DNA from: Nocardia sp. BMG111209
GTDB taxonomy: Bacteria; Actinomycetota; Actinomycetes; Mycobacteriales; Mycobacteriaceae
Assembly: GCF_000381925.1 (NCBI RefSeq)
Contig: NZ_KB907307.1
Span: 3,410,001-3,474,000, forward strand
Direction of reading: 5' to 3'
DNA: 64,000 nucleotides
The notes under the pieces were generated by a model that searched no databases, had not been told where the DNA came from, and worked only from the letters and a program-made list of their open reading frames with translations. This document shows, piece by piece, positions 57,768 through 64,000 of the stretch (positions within the stretch are counted from its first letter, which is position 1; each line of letters begins with the position of its first letter). A program made the position numbers and the translations under genes.

Positions 57768-58694
57768 TCACTTGCCGATCTCGTGAACCTGCGTCATCGC
57801 CCGCAGCTGCCGGGCGGTGAGCTGCCGCGAGACGCCGCGCGAGTAGTACCGCTCCAGATAGTGCTGGCCGATCATCAGCACACTGGTGATCGCCAGATAC
57901 CAGGTGGCGGCGACCAGCAGCAACGGGATCGGCTGGAAATTGGCGCCGGAGATCGTGCGCGCCACGCCGTACAGCTCGGTGGTCAACGGGATCGCGGTGA
58001 CCAGCGACGTCGTCTTCAACATGCTGATCAGCTCGTTGCCGGTCGGCGGCACGATCACCCGCATCGCCTGCGGCAGCACGGTACGCCGGATGGTCTGACC
58101 CCACGACATACCCAGCGCGATCGACGCCTCGCGCTGCCCGTCACCGACGGAATTGATACCGGCCCTGACTATTTCGGCCATGTACGCGGCCTCGTTGAGG
58201 CCCAGGCCGATCATCGCGAAGACGAACGGCTGCGACCAGTTCTGCACGTTCACGTGCAGCAGCTGCGGGCCGAACGGCACACCGAGATCAATGGTCTGAT
58301 ACAGCGAGGTGAACAGGCCCCAGAACAACAACTGGACGTACACCGGGGTACCGCGGAAGATCCACAGGTACAACCAGGACACCGCCCGCAGCACCGGATT
58401 CGGCGACAGCCGCATCACCGCGAGCACCATACCGAGTGCGACGCCGATCGACATCGCCAGCACGGTCAGCTCGAAGGTGACCAGCGCACCGTGCGAGATA
58501 CGCGAATCGAACAGGTATTTGCGGTAGGTGTCCCAGCGGTAGGCCGGATTCGTCTTCGCGCCGTAGACGAACAGCGCCAGCAGGACGATCAGGACCCCGG
58601 CCGCCAGCCACCGGCCCGGCCGCCGCAGCGGTACCGCTGTGATCGGCTCGGGCTCCAGCTCGGCGGCCGGATCGGTGACCAGCGAATCCGGCAT
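57768..58694 (-). CDS. Amino-acid ABC transporter permease
   Basis: The 308-residue product has an N-terminal span (about 29-46) and the BPD_transp_1 core with spans from about 70. The EAA loop is [33 protein letters not shown]. It starts one base after the stop of the binding-protein gene and ends 28 bases before the ATPase gene. Confidence 0.9.
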   Translation of the reverse strand: MPDSLVTDPAAELEPEPITAVPLRRPGRWLAAGVLIVLLALFVYGAKTNPAYRWDTYRKYLFDSRISHGALVTFELTVLAMSIGVALGMVLAVMRLSPNPVLRAVSWLYLWIFRGTPVYVQLLFWGLFTSLYQTIDLGVPFGPQLLHVNVQNWSQPFVFAMIGLGLNEAAYMAEIVRAGINSVGDGQREASIALGMSWGQTIRRTVLPQAMRVIVPPTGNELISMLKTTSLVTAIPLTTELYGVARTISGANFQPIPLLLVAATWYLAITSVLMIGQHYLERYYSRGVSRQLTARQLRAMTQVHEIGK

Positions 58695-58695
58695 C

Positions 58696-59607
58696 TCAGC
58701 CCTTGGCGCCGTTGATCACCGACTTGGTGAGCACGCCCGCCTGCACGCCCCAGTTCTCGGCGATCTTGCGGTAGTCACCGGAGTCGATGAGATGCTGCGC
58801 CGCCGCCTGCAGCGCTGCGGCCAGCGGCGAGCCCTTCGCCACCGGCCAGCCGTAGGGGGCGGAGTCGAAGATCGCGCCGGCCAGCTCCAGCTTGTCCGCG
58901 TTCTGCTTCACCGCGTACTCCGTCACCGGCGAATCCGCCGAGAAGGCGTCCACCTGACCGAGGACCAGGGCGGTCGCGGCGCCGGCCTGATCGTCGTAGG
59001 GCACCGCGGTGATCTCGGGCTTGCCGGCGTCCTTGCACGCCTTGCTCTTGGCCGGCAGCTCGTCGGTCTCCTGCACGGTGGCGTGCTCGACCGCGACCTT
59101 CTTACCGCAGGCGTTGGTCGGATCGACCGACTTGCCCTTCTGCTGGGCCCACTGACTGCCGGCGGAGAAGTAGTCCACGAAGTCGACCGTCTTCTCCCGT
59201 TCGGCGTTGTCGGTGAACGACGACATGCCGACATCGAGCGTGCCCGCGCCGAGCGCCGGGATGATCCGCTCGAATTCGGACTCCTGATAGTCGGCCTTCA
59301 CGCCGAGCACCGCGGCGACCGCGTCCAGCAGATCCACGTCGAAGCCGACGATCTTGCCGCTGGAATCCTTGAATTCGTTCGGCGCGTAGGGCAGGTTCAC
59401 GCCGACGGTGAACTTGCCCGCCTGTTTGATCTTGTCGGGGAGTTTCGCCGCGATGTCGTCGACCTTCGCCACCGAGACCTTGGCGGTCGTCGCGGGGCCG
59501 CTGCCGGTCTCCGAGTTCTTGGAACAACCGGCCAGCACCAGCACCCCGCCGGCCAGGACACATGCGGCCCGCAGGGCGTACCCGCGGACTCCGGATCGAA
59601 CGAACAC
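58696..59607 (-). CDS. Amino-acid ABC transporter substrate-binding lipoprotein
   Basis: The 303-residue product has a lipoprotein signal with lipobox LAGC (Cys28) and an SBP_bac_3 domain (about 60-285: FTVGVNLPYAPNEFKDSSGKIVGFDVDLLDAVAAVLG). The Arg and Asp that hold amino-acid substrates in this family are not certain from reading. GGAGG lies six bases before GTG 59607. First gene of the operon. The ligand is unknown; cationic or aromatic amino acids and opines are possible. Confidence 0.9.
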   Translation of the reverse strand: MFVRSGVRGYALRAACVLAGGVLVLAGCSKNSETGSGPATTAKVSVAKVDDIAAKLPDKIKQAGKFTVGVNLPYAPNEFKDSSGKIVGFDVDLLDAVAAVLGVKADYQESEFERIIPALGAGTLDVGMSSFTDNAEREKTVDFVDYFSAGSQWAQQKGKSVDPTNACGKKVAVEHATVQETDELPAKSKACKDAGKPEITAVPYDDQAGAATALVLGQVDAFSADSPVTEYAVKQNADKLELAGAIFDSAPYGWPVAKGSPLAAALQAAAQHLIDSGDYRKIAENWGVQAGVLTKSVINGAKG

Positions 59608-59781
59608 AGCAAGCCTCCGTGTCTGACATCGTCATCCGGGCGGTGGGTCCAGGAACGTACCGGCGCCCGTCGTTGGAATCTAGGCGATTCGGACCGCCCG
59701 TGTCGGGCGGTTACCCAAGGTTGATCCGCGTGGAACATAACCCGGGCCGGACCCACCGGGGACGCGCGCACCCGGCGCGGC

Positions 59782-60888
59782 TCACCATCGGTGGATCCGG
59801 GCCCGGACCTGTTCGGTGAATTCGCTGGTCGACGCCAGACCGCCCAGATCGGCCGTGGCGACGCCGGCCGCGAACACCGCGGCGACCGCGTGCTCGATCC
59901 GTTCCGCGGCGTGTCGCAGGGCCGGCACATCGTCGCGGGCGCCGAGCCACTGCAACAGCATCGCCGCCGACAGTTGCAGCGCGGCCGGATTGGCCCGGTT
60001 GTGCCCGGCCAGCGCCGGCGCGGCGCCGTGCACGGCCTGTGCCATCGCGGTCGTCTCCGAGCAGTTGATCGAGGCGGCCAGGCCCAGCGAACCGCTCAGC
60101 TCCCCGGCCAGATCGGACAGGATATCGCCGAACAGGTTCTCGGTGACCAGCACGTCGTAATCGCCGGGGGCGCGGACCAGATGGGCGGCGGTGGCGTCGA
60201 CGTGTTCGTCGTCGACCACGACCGCCGGATAGTGCGCGCGGGCCACCTCGCGGCAGACGTCGCGGAACAGGCCCGTGGTCATCGGCAGCACGTTGGCCTT
60301 GTGGACGATGGTCAGCCGCTTGCGGCGGCTCGCGGCCAGGCGGCAGGCGGTATGTGCGATGCGCTCGCTGGCCCGGCGGGTCACCACCGCCACCGACATC
60401 GCCACATCCTCGGTGGGCCGGAATTCGCCGGAGCCCGCGAACATGTTGCGGTCGGCGTAGAAACCCTCGCTGTTCTCCCGGACGATCACCAGATCCATCT
60501 CGGCGGCGGTCGAGCGCACCCCCGGGAAGGTGCGCGCGGGCCGGATATTGGCGTACAGCCCGAAATGCTTGCGGATGACACCGCCGGGCGGCGGGCCGAG
60601 CCGGTGTTCCGGCGGATAGGACGCGTTGTCGTGCGGGCCGAGGATCCAGGCGTCGAGTCCGGCGAGGGCGCGCAGGGTCGGCTCCGGCAGCGGGTCGCCG
60701 AATTCCGCGATCGCCGCCGTGCCCATCGGCAGCGGCACCCAGTCGACCGGCGGCACGCCGGCCGCCGTCAGCGCCTCGTCGACGACCTCCCGGGTCGCCC
60801 GCACCACCTCCGGCCCGATACCGTCGCCCTCGACGAGGCCCAGCCGTAATCCGCTGTCGCTTCCGGTCACCGGGTCATTCTCACCCAT
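59782..60888 (-). CDS. Isocitrate/isopropylmalate-family (beta-decarboxylating) dehydrogenase
   Basis: The 368-residue product is an NAD(P)-linked beta-hydroxyacid oxidative decarboxylase: LGLVEGDGIGPEVV at the start, VRENSEGFYADRNMF in the substrate loop, VHKANVLPMTTGLF with the catalytic Lys, and NLFGDILSDLAGELSGSLGLAASIN, the family signature. The RENSEGFY loop is closer to tartrate or homoisocitrate types than to LeuB (which has RELTGG). It lies 174 bases upstream of the ABC operon. Substrate uncertain. Confidence 0.85.
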   Translation of the reverse strand: MGENDPVTGSDSGLRLGLVEGDGIGPEVVRATREVVDEALTAAGVPPVDWVPLPMGTAAIAEFGDPLPEPTLRALAGLDAWILGPHDNASYPPEHRLGPPPGGVIRKHFGLYANIRPARTFPGVRSTAAEMDLVIVRENSEGFYADRNMFAGSGEFRPTEDVAMSVAVVTRRASERIAHTACRLAASRRKRLTIVHKANVLPMTTGLFRDVCREVARAHYPAVVVDDEHVDATAAHLVRAPGDYDVLVTENLFGDILSDLAGELSGSLGLAASINCSETTAMAQAVHGAAPALAGHNRANPAALQLSAAMLLQWLGARDDVPALRHAAERIEHAVAAVFAAGVATADLGGLASTSEFTEQVRARIHRW

Positions 60889-60938
60889 GGCCGAATCCCG
60901 GCGCGGGACCGTCGGACCGGATATGTTTGCGAACGATC

Positions 60939-61457
60939 ATGGTTCAATCCGTCGAATTGCTGTTGGACGACGCGGCCGATGCCGAGGTCCGCCGACAGTG
61001 GCAGCTGCTCGCCGAGGCCGGGGTGCACAGTCCGGCCGCGGATCATCGGCCGCACGTCACGCTCGGCGTGGCCCGGCAGATCTGGCCGCGGATCGAACAT
61101 GCCTTGGCCGCGTTGGACTTCCGGCCGATCTCGGCACGGCTGGGCGGCCTGCTGGTCTTCGGTGCGCGCAATCCGATCCTGGTCCGATCGGTGGTGCCGA
61201 CCGAGGCGCTGCTGGACCTGCATCATCGGGTGTTCTCGATACTCGGTCCGTGTCCGGGAGTACCGGCAAATGTGCGGCCGGACGCCTGGACTCCGCATGT
61301 CACACTGGCCAGACGGTTGAAACCTCAGCAGGTCGGCGAGGCCGTGCACGCCGTCGCCGCGGATCGCGATTTTCCGGCAACATTTGTGGGTATTCGGCGG
61401 TGGGACGGCGACCGACGCCGTGACTGGCCCATCGCCGGCCGGGACGAGGGACGATAG
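60939..61457 (+). CDS. 2'-5' RNA ligase-like (2H phosphoesterase) protein
   Basis: The 172-residue product has the two HxT motifs of the 2H superfamily, at His39 (PHVTL) and His120 (PHVTLARRL), so the active site looks complete. These enzymes open cyclic phosphates or act on 2'-5' RNA bonds. ATG 60939 begins MVQSVELLLDDAAD; an upstream TTG at 60927 is less likely. It is divergent from the dehydrogenase gene. Confidence 0.85.
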   Translation: MVQSVELLLDDAADAEVRRQWQLLAEAGVHSPAADHRPHVTLGVARQIWPRIEHALAALDFRPISARLGGLLVFGARNPILVRSVVPTEALLDLHHRVFSILGPCPGVPANVRPDAWTPHVTLARRLKPQQVGEAVHAVAADRDFPATFVGIRRWDGDRRRDWPIAGRDEGR

Positions 61458-61474
61458 CAGTCACGTACCGGTAC

Positions 61475-61500
61475 GGAAGATAACGGGGTCGTCCGGCGTT
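61475..61500 (+). promoter_or_regulatory. SigR/SigH-like promoter of the thioredoxin gene
   Basis: GGAAG (61475-61479), 18 bases, GTT (61498-61500) matches the disulfide-stress sigma factor pattern GGAA(T/C)-N18-GTT with one mismatch. It overlaps the 12-bp palindrome CGTACCGGTACG at 61464-61475. Thioredoxin genes are classical members of that regulon. Confidence 0.5.
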
Positions 61501-61533
61501 GCAACCGGCAGTCCCACGACATGAGAGGATCCC

Positions 61534-61932
61534 ATGGCTACGCAGACGCTGACCGAGCAGAATTTCGATGAGGTCGTCGCCGGCAACGATGTCGTACTCG
61601 TCGATTTCTGGGCCGAGTGGTGCGGCCCGTGCCGGGCCTTCGCGCCGACCTACGAGGCGTCGTCGGAGAAGCATACCGACGTCATCCACGGCAAGGTCGA
61701 CACCGAGGCCCAGCAGGGACTCGCCGCCGCGGCCAACATTCGCTCCATCCCGACCATCATGGCGTTCCGTCAGGGCGTGCTGGTCTTCGCGCAGCCGGGC
61801 TCGTTGCCGCCGGCCGCGCTCGAGGATCTCCTCACCCAGGTGAAGGCGCTCGACATGGACGAGGTGCGCAAGCAGCTCGCCGAGCAGACCGGCACCGAGG
61901 AGCCCGCCGGACGGGCCTCCGCCGCCGAGTAA
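61534..61932 (+). CDS. Thioredoxin
   Basis: The 132-residue cytosolic redox protein has the WCGPC active site at 29-33 (FWAEWCGPCRAF) and the cis-Pro in SIPTIMAF. The C-terminal 25 residues are an acidic tail (KQLAEQTGTEEPAGRASAAE) beyond the usual 105-residue fold. GAGAGGATCCC precedes the ATG. A strong terminator follows. Other thioredoxins are likely elsewhere in the genome, so no gene number is given. Confidence 0.94.
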   Translation: MATQTLTEQNFDEVVAGNDVVLVDFWAEWCGPCRAFAPTYEASSEKHTDVIHGKVDTEAQQGLAAAANIRSIPTIMAFRQGVLVFAQPGSLPPAALEDLLTQVKALDMDEVRKQLAEQTGTEEPAGRASAAE

Positions 61933-61951
61933 CCGCGGACGAATCACCTTA

Positions 61952-61988
61952 CGCCGCACCGGATCTTGATCCGGTGCGGCGCTGTTTT
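61952..61988 (+). terminator. Rho-independent terminator after thioredoxin
   Basis: CGCCGCACCGGATC (61952-61965) pairs perfectly with GATCCGGTGCGGCG (61968-61981) around TT, and CTGTTTT follows. Confidence 0.9.
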
Positions 61989-62004
61989 CGGCGGGTGCCG
62001 CGGC

Positions 62005-62439
62005 TCAGGACAGGCTGCTGAGCCCGGCGATCATCGCGCGGACGCTGGACTCGGCGCTGTCGTCGGCCACGGCCGCACCCCAGCTCCGATGCCCGTTGCA
62101 CTCGCACTGGACGAAGGTCGCGGTGCCGTCGCCGGTCTGGCGCTGGTGGAACTGGAGGATCTCGACCGGATAACCCTCCTCGTAGAGGGCCGAGGTCAGC
62201 GCGGCCACCGGGCTGCCCGCCGACACCACGGTCCGGAGGCGGCCCCCGAACTCGAGTGTCGCGGTGTACCCGGCGGGCAGCTCCTGCTGCCCGGTGGGGG
62301 CCCATTCACCGAGCCGGACGGGACCGGTGTGCCCGCAGTATCGGTCGTAGAATTCGGCGGGGGTCAGCCCCGCGCTCTCGGTCCGCAGGCCCTTGGGCGC
62401 GGCGGCGATGAAGGCATGTGCATCTATGGTGATCGTCAT
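62005..62439 (-). CDS. Free-standing LeuA allosteric (dimer) domain protein
   Basis: The 144-residue product resembles the C-terminal regulatory domain of 2-isopropylmalate synthase (LeuA_dimer, PF08502): HTGPVRLGEWAPTGQ, GGRLRTVVSAGSPVAALTSALYEEGYPVEILQFHQRQTGDGTATFVQCECNGHRSWGAAVADDSAESSVRAMIAGLSSL. The catalytic TIM barrel is absent and no frame upstream could encode it, so this is a stand-alone domain that may bind an amino acid or pair with an enzyme. Start ATG 62439; weak ribosome site. Confidence 0.72.
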   Translation of the reverse strand: MTITIDAHAFIAAAPKGLRTESAGLTPAEFYDRYCGHTGPVRLGEWAPTGQQELPAGYTATLEFGGRLRTVVSAGSPVAALTSALYEEGYPVEILQFHQRQTGDGTATFVQCECNGHRSWGAAVADDSAESSVRAMIAGLSSLS

Positions 62440-62652
62440 GGTTGACTAGGTCTTCCCAGGCTTTGTCGTATCTGATGACAGAGGGGACCAGCGCAAAGCA
62501 GAAGTTCGGTGTGAGTTCTGTTCGACCCGCAGCGGGGGGCCGGTCCGAATCAGACCCCGCTGCGGCGGAGAACTACGAGAAGTACAGCGGCAGCCTTCGC
62601 GGTGAGCGGAAGAAGCGCCGACCGGTCGCGGTCGGCGACATTCGGTAGGGCG
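62440..62652. other. Unassigned stretch with an 11-bp-stem hairpin
   Basis: CCGCAGCGGGG at 62527-62537 pairs with CCCCGCTGCGG at 62555-62565 around a 17-base loop. A plus-strand frame from 62475 (57 codons, starting MTEGTSAKQKFGVS) spans it, but has no ribosome site and no family. The stretch probably holds the promoter of the LeuA-domain gene and a structured RNA or operator. Confidence 0.4.
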
Positions 62653-62883
62653 CTACGGCTGGCAGCGGTGTTCGGCACGGCATCGACAATATGGACTCGA
62701 ACGCCCGATGGCAACCATTTGGACACGGAACCGATGAGTAACTTCGGCACACACCTTCATGAACGCCGAACCAACGCGTGACGACCGTTCCAGCAACCGC
62801 CGATCCAGCATGTCGCAGCAGGTAGCGCCGGTAACGATCGAAGCGGCAAATTCCCGGAAAACGGATTCGAATGTCCGATTCAT
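62653..62883 (-). CDS. Possible hypothetical protein, 76 residues
   Basis: A minus-strand frame encodes MNRTFESVFREFAASIVTG at the start, a helix-like DMLDRRLLERSSRVGSAFMK and a Cys-rich end (YCRCRAEHRC). The codon third positions are less GC-rich than in neighbouring genes, and the ribosome site (GAGAG) is weak. It is either a recently acquired small gene, a relic, or chance. No family is recognised. Confidence 0.3.
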   Translation of the reverse strand: MNRTFESVFREFAASIVTGATCCDMLDRRLLERSSRVGSAFMKVCAEVTHRFRVQMVAIGRSSPYCRCRAEHRCQP

Positions 62884-62984
62884 GCCACTCTCGCGATAGC
62901 CGCAGAGCCCGGCGGGCATTCGACGATCCGGGCCGACCGACCCGCCGGCGACGTCGCCGCGATGTTCGTGCCGAGGAGATTGAG

Positions 62985-63317
62985 ATGACCGATCTGACGA
63001 TTCAGAACGCGATCAACCACCTGCTCGGTTGCCACCGCCGGTGCGAGCATCAGATCACCGAATCGCTGAGCCGCGGCAGTGAGCACGCGACCGCGCGGCA
63101 CATCCAGACCCTGCGCGATTGTTCCGATCTGTGCCGCCTCGCCGGCGACCTGCTCGACCGCAATTCGGAATGGGACGGCCGGATCTGCGAACTGACCGCC
63201 CGGGTGTGCGCCGACACCGCCGAACGCTGCGAGCGGCTCGGCGAGACGGCCTGCGCCTCGGTCTGCCGGGCGGCCTCCGAGGCCTGCCACGCCTTCGTCG
63301 CGGCCGCCGCCGTCTGA
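62985..63317 (+). CDS. Cytosolic copper-storage protein (Csp, DUF326 four-helix bundle)
   Basis: The 110-residue product has ten Cys, at 16, 20, 46, 50, 68, 75, 82, 90, 94 and 101, spaced by three to seven residues along predicted helices, the pattern of Csp proteins, which hold many Cu(I) ions inside a four-helix bundle. There is no signal peptide, so it is a cytosolic (Csp3-like) form. AGGAG lies about nine bases before ATG 62985. It stands alone between a LeuA-domain gene and polA. Confidence 0.85.
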   Translation: MTDLTIQNAINHLLGCHRRCEHQITESLSRGSEHATARHIQTLRDCSDLCRLAGDLLDRNSEWDGRICELTARVCADTAERCERLGETACASVCRAASEACHAFVAAAAV

Positions 63318-63390
63318 CCCAGCGCCGCAACCACTTTCGGCCGGCCGCGCCGGGCAGACCGCGGCGGTCACCGGCACCACCCGCGCCGCG

Positions 63391-64000
63391 TCAGTGGGCC
63401 GCCGCGTCCCAGCTGCGGCCGACGCCGACGGAGACCTCGAGCGGTACCGAGAGTTCGATGGCGTTCGACATGTGGTCGCGCGCAAGGGCTTCCAGCGCCT
63501 CTCGTTCGCCGGCGGCGACCTCGAAGAGCAGTTCGTCGTGGATCTGCAGCAGCATCCGGGAGCGCAGGCCGGCGGCCTTCACCGCGGTCTGCACGTTGAT
63601 CATCGCGACCTTGATGATGTCGGCGGCCGTGCCCTGGATGGGGGCGTTGAGGGCCATGCGCTCGGCGGCCTCGCGGCGTTGCCGGTTGCTGGAGTCCAGA
63701 TCGGGCAGGTAGCGGCGGCGGCCGAACAGGGTCTCGGTGTAGCCGACCTTGCGGGCCTGGTCGACCGCGTCGTTGAGGTAGTCGCGGATCGCGCCGAAGC
63801 GGGTGAAGTAGACCTCCATCTGCGCCTTCGCCTCGTCGGCGCTGATCTTCAGCTGTTGCGACAGGCCGTAGGCGGACAGGCCGTAGGCCAGGCCGTACGA
63901 CATGGCCTTGATGCGGCGGCGCAGCTCCGGGGTGACCTCGGTGATCGGGATGTCGAACGCCTTGGACGCGACGAAACTGTGCAGATCCTCGCCGGAGTTG
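63391..64000 (-). CDS. polA: DNA polymerase I, C-terminal part (partial)
   Basis: The last 203 residues of a family A polymerase are in the window; the gene continues past the right edge. Motif B is visible as RRRIKAMSYGLAYGLSAYGLS (split here by ORF starts), followed by FGRRRYLPDLDSSNRQRREAAERMALNAPIQGTAADI, and motif C is LLQIHDELLFEV with the catalytic Asp. The methionine at 63903 is internal. The order polA-rpsA-coaE-uvrB matches mycobacteria. Confidence 0.97.
   Translation of the reverse strand, partial: NSGEDLHSFVASKAFDIPITEVTPELRRRIKAMSYGLAYGLSAYGLSQQLKISADEAKAQMEVYFTRFGAIRDYLNDAVDQARKVGYTETLFGRRRYLPDLDSSNRQRREAAERMALNAPIQGTAADIIKVAMINVQTAVKAAGLRSRMLLQIHDELLFEVAAGEREALEALARDHMSNAIELSVPLEVSVGVGRSWDAAAH

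Noticed and set aside
62475..62648. Plus-strand gene of 57 codons
   Set aside because: No ribosome site, no family, and it spans a perfect hairpin; left as part of an unassigned stretch.

Overview
The window is 64 kb of high-GC DNA that reads as a chromosomal segment from the Mycobacteriales (Corynebacteriales), most likely Nocardia or a close relative; this is inference from gene content. The signs are a RecA followed at once by RecX, a DUF3046 gene, a CoaE-GrpB fusion, mycobacterial-type RpsA, UvrA and UvrB, lactate 2-monooxygenase, a mycothiol-type DinB protein and PafBC-type promoters. No rRNA, tRNA, CRISPR array, integrase or insertion sequence was recognised.

Layout. Positions 1-1.7 kb hold the end of a gluABCD-type glutamate import operon. 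From 2 to 6.1 kb come a flavin-fold protein, a DUF1348 protein and a divergent AsnC regulator/MFS exporter pair. From 6.2 to 9.7 kb lie recA and a very unusual long recX. From 9.7 to 17.6 kb there are small enzymes, regulators, DUF3046, a decayed serine hydrolase end, membrane proteins, a glycosyltransferase and YaeQ. From 17.9 kb to the end, the minus strand carries the housekeeping series found in the same order near Rv1629-Rv1650 of M. tuberculosis: polA, rpsA, coaE-grpB, uvrB, uvrA, infC-rpmI-rplT, an rRNA methyltransferase and pheS-pheT. Accessory genes are inserted between them: two more DHA2 exporters with TetR and MarR regulators, a PAS-GGDEF diguanylate cyclase, a HelD-type ATPase, a Tat-exported phospholipase C, an SPFH/ribbon-helix-helix gene pair, a BBE flavoprotein with LysR, a second amino-acid ABC transporter, a beta-decarboxylating dehydrogenase, thioredoxin, a free-standing LeuA regulatory domain and a cytosolic copper-storage protein.

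Regulation. The clearest theme is DNA damage. recA has both a LexA box and a RecA-NDp (PafBC) promoter, and uvrA and uvrB each have a RecA-NDp promoter with the same 8-bp spacer; the uvrB promoter sits so close to its ATG that the mRNA is probably leaderless. Thioredoxin has a SigR/SigH-like promoter. infC starts with ATC behind a strong Shine-Dalgarno sequence and has an attenuator-like leader hairpin. The three regulator/exporter pairs have repeat or palindromic operator candidates between the divergent genes.

Most unusual items: the recX product (about 425-residue disordered N-terminus, then a RecX core whose last module is present three times), the 16-bp tandem array at 54.1 kb, the overlapping SPFH/RHH pair with a palindrome in its leader, and the duplicated DUF402 genes in which one copy has lost acidic residues.
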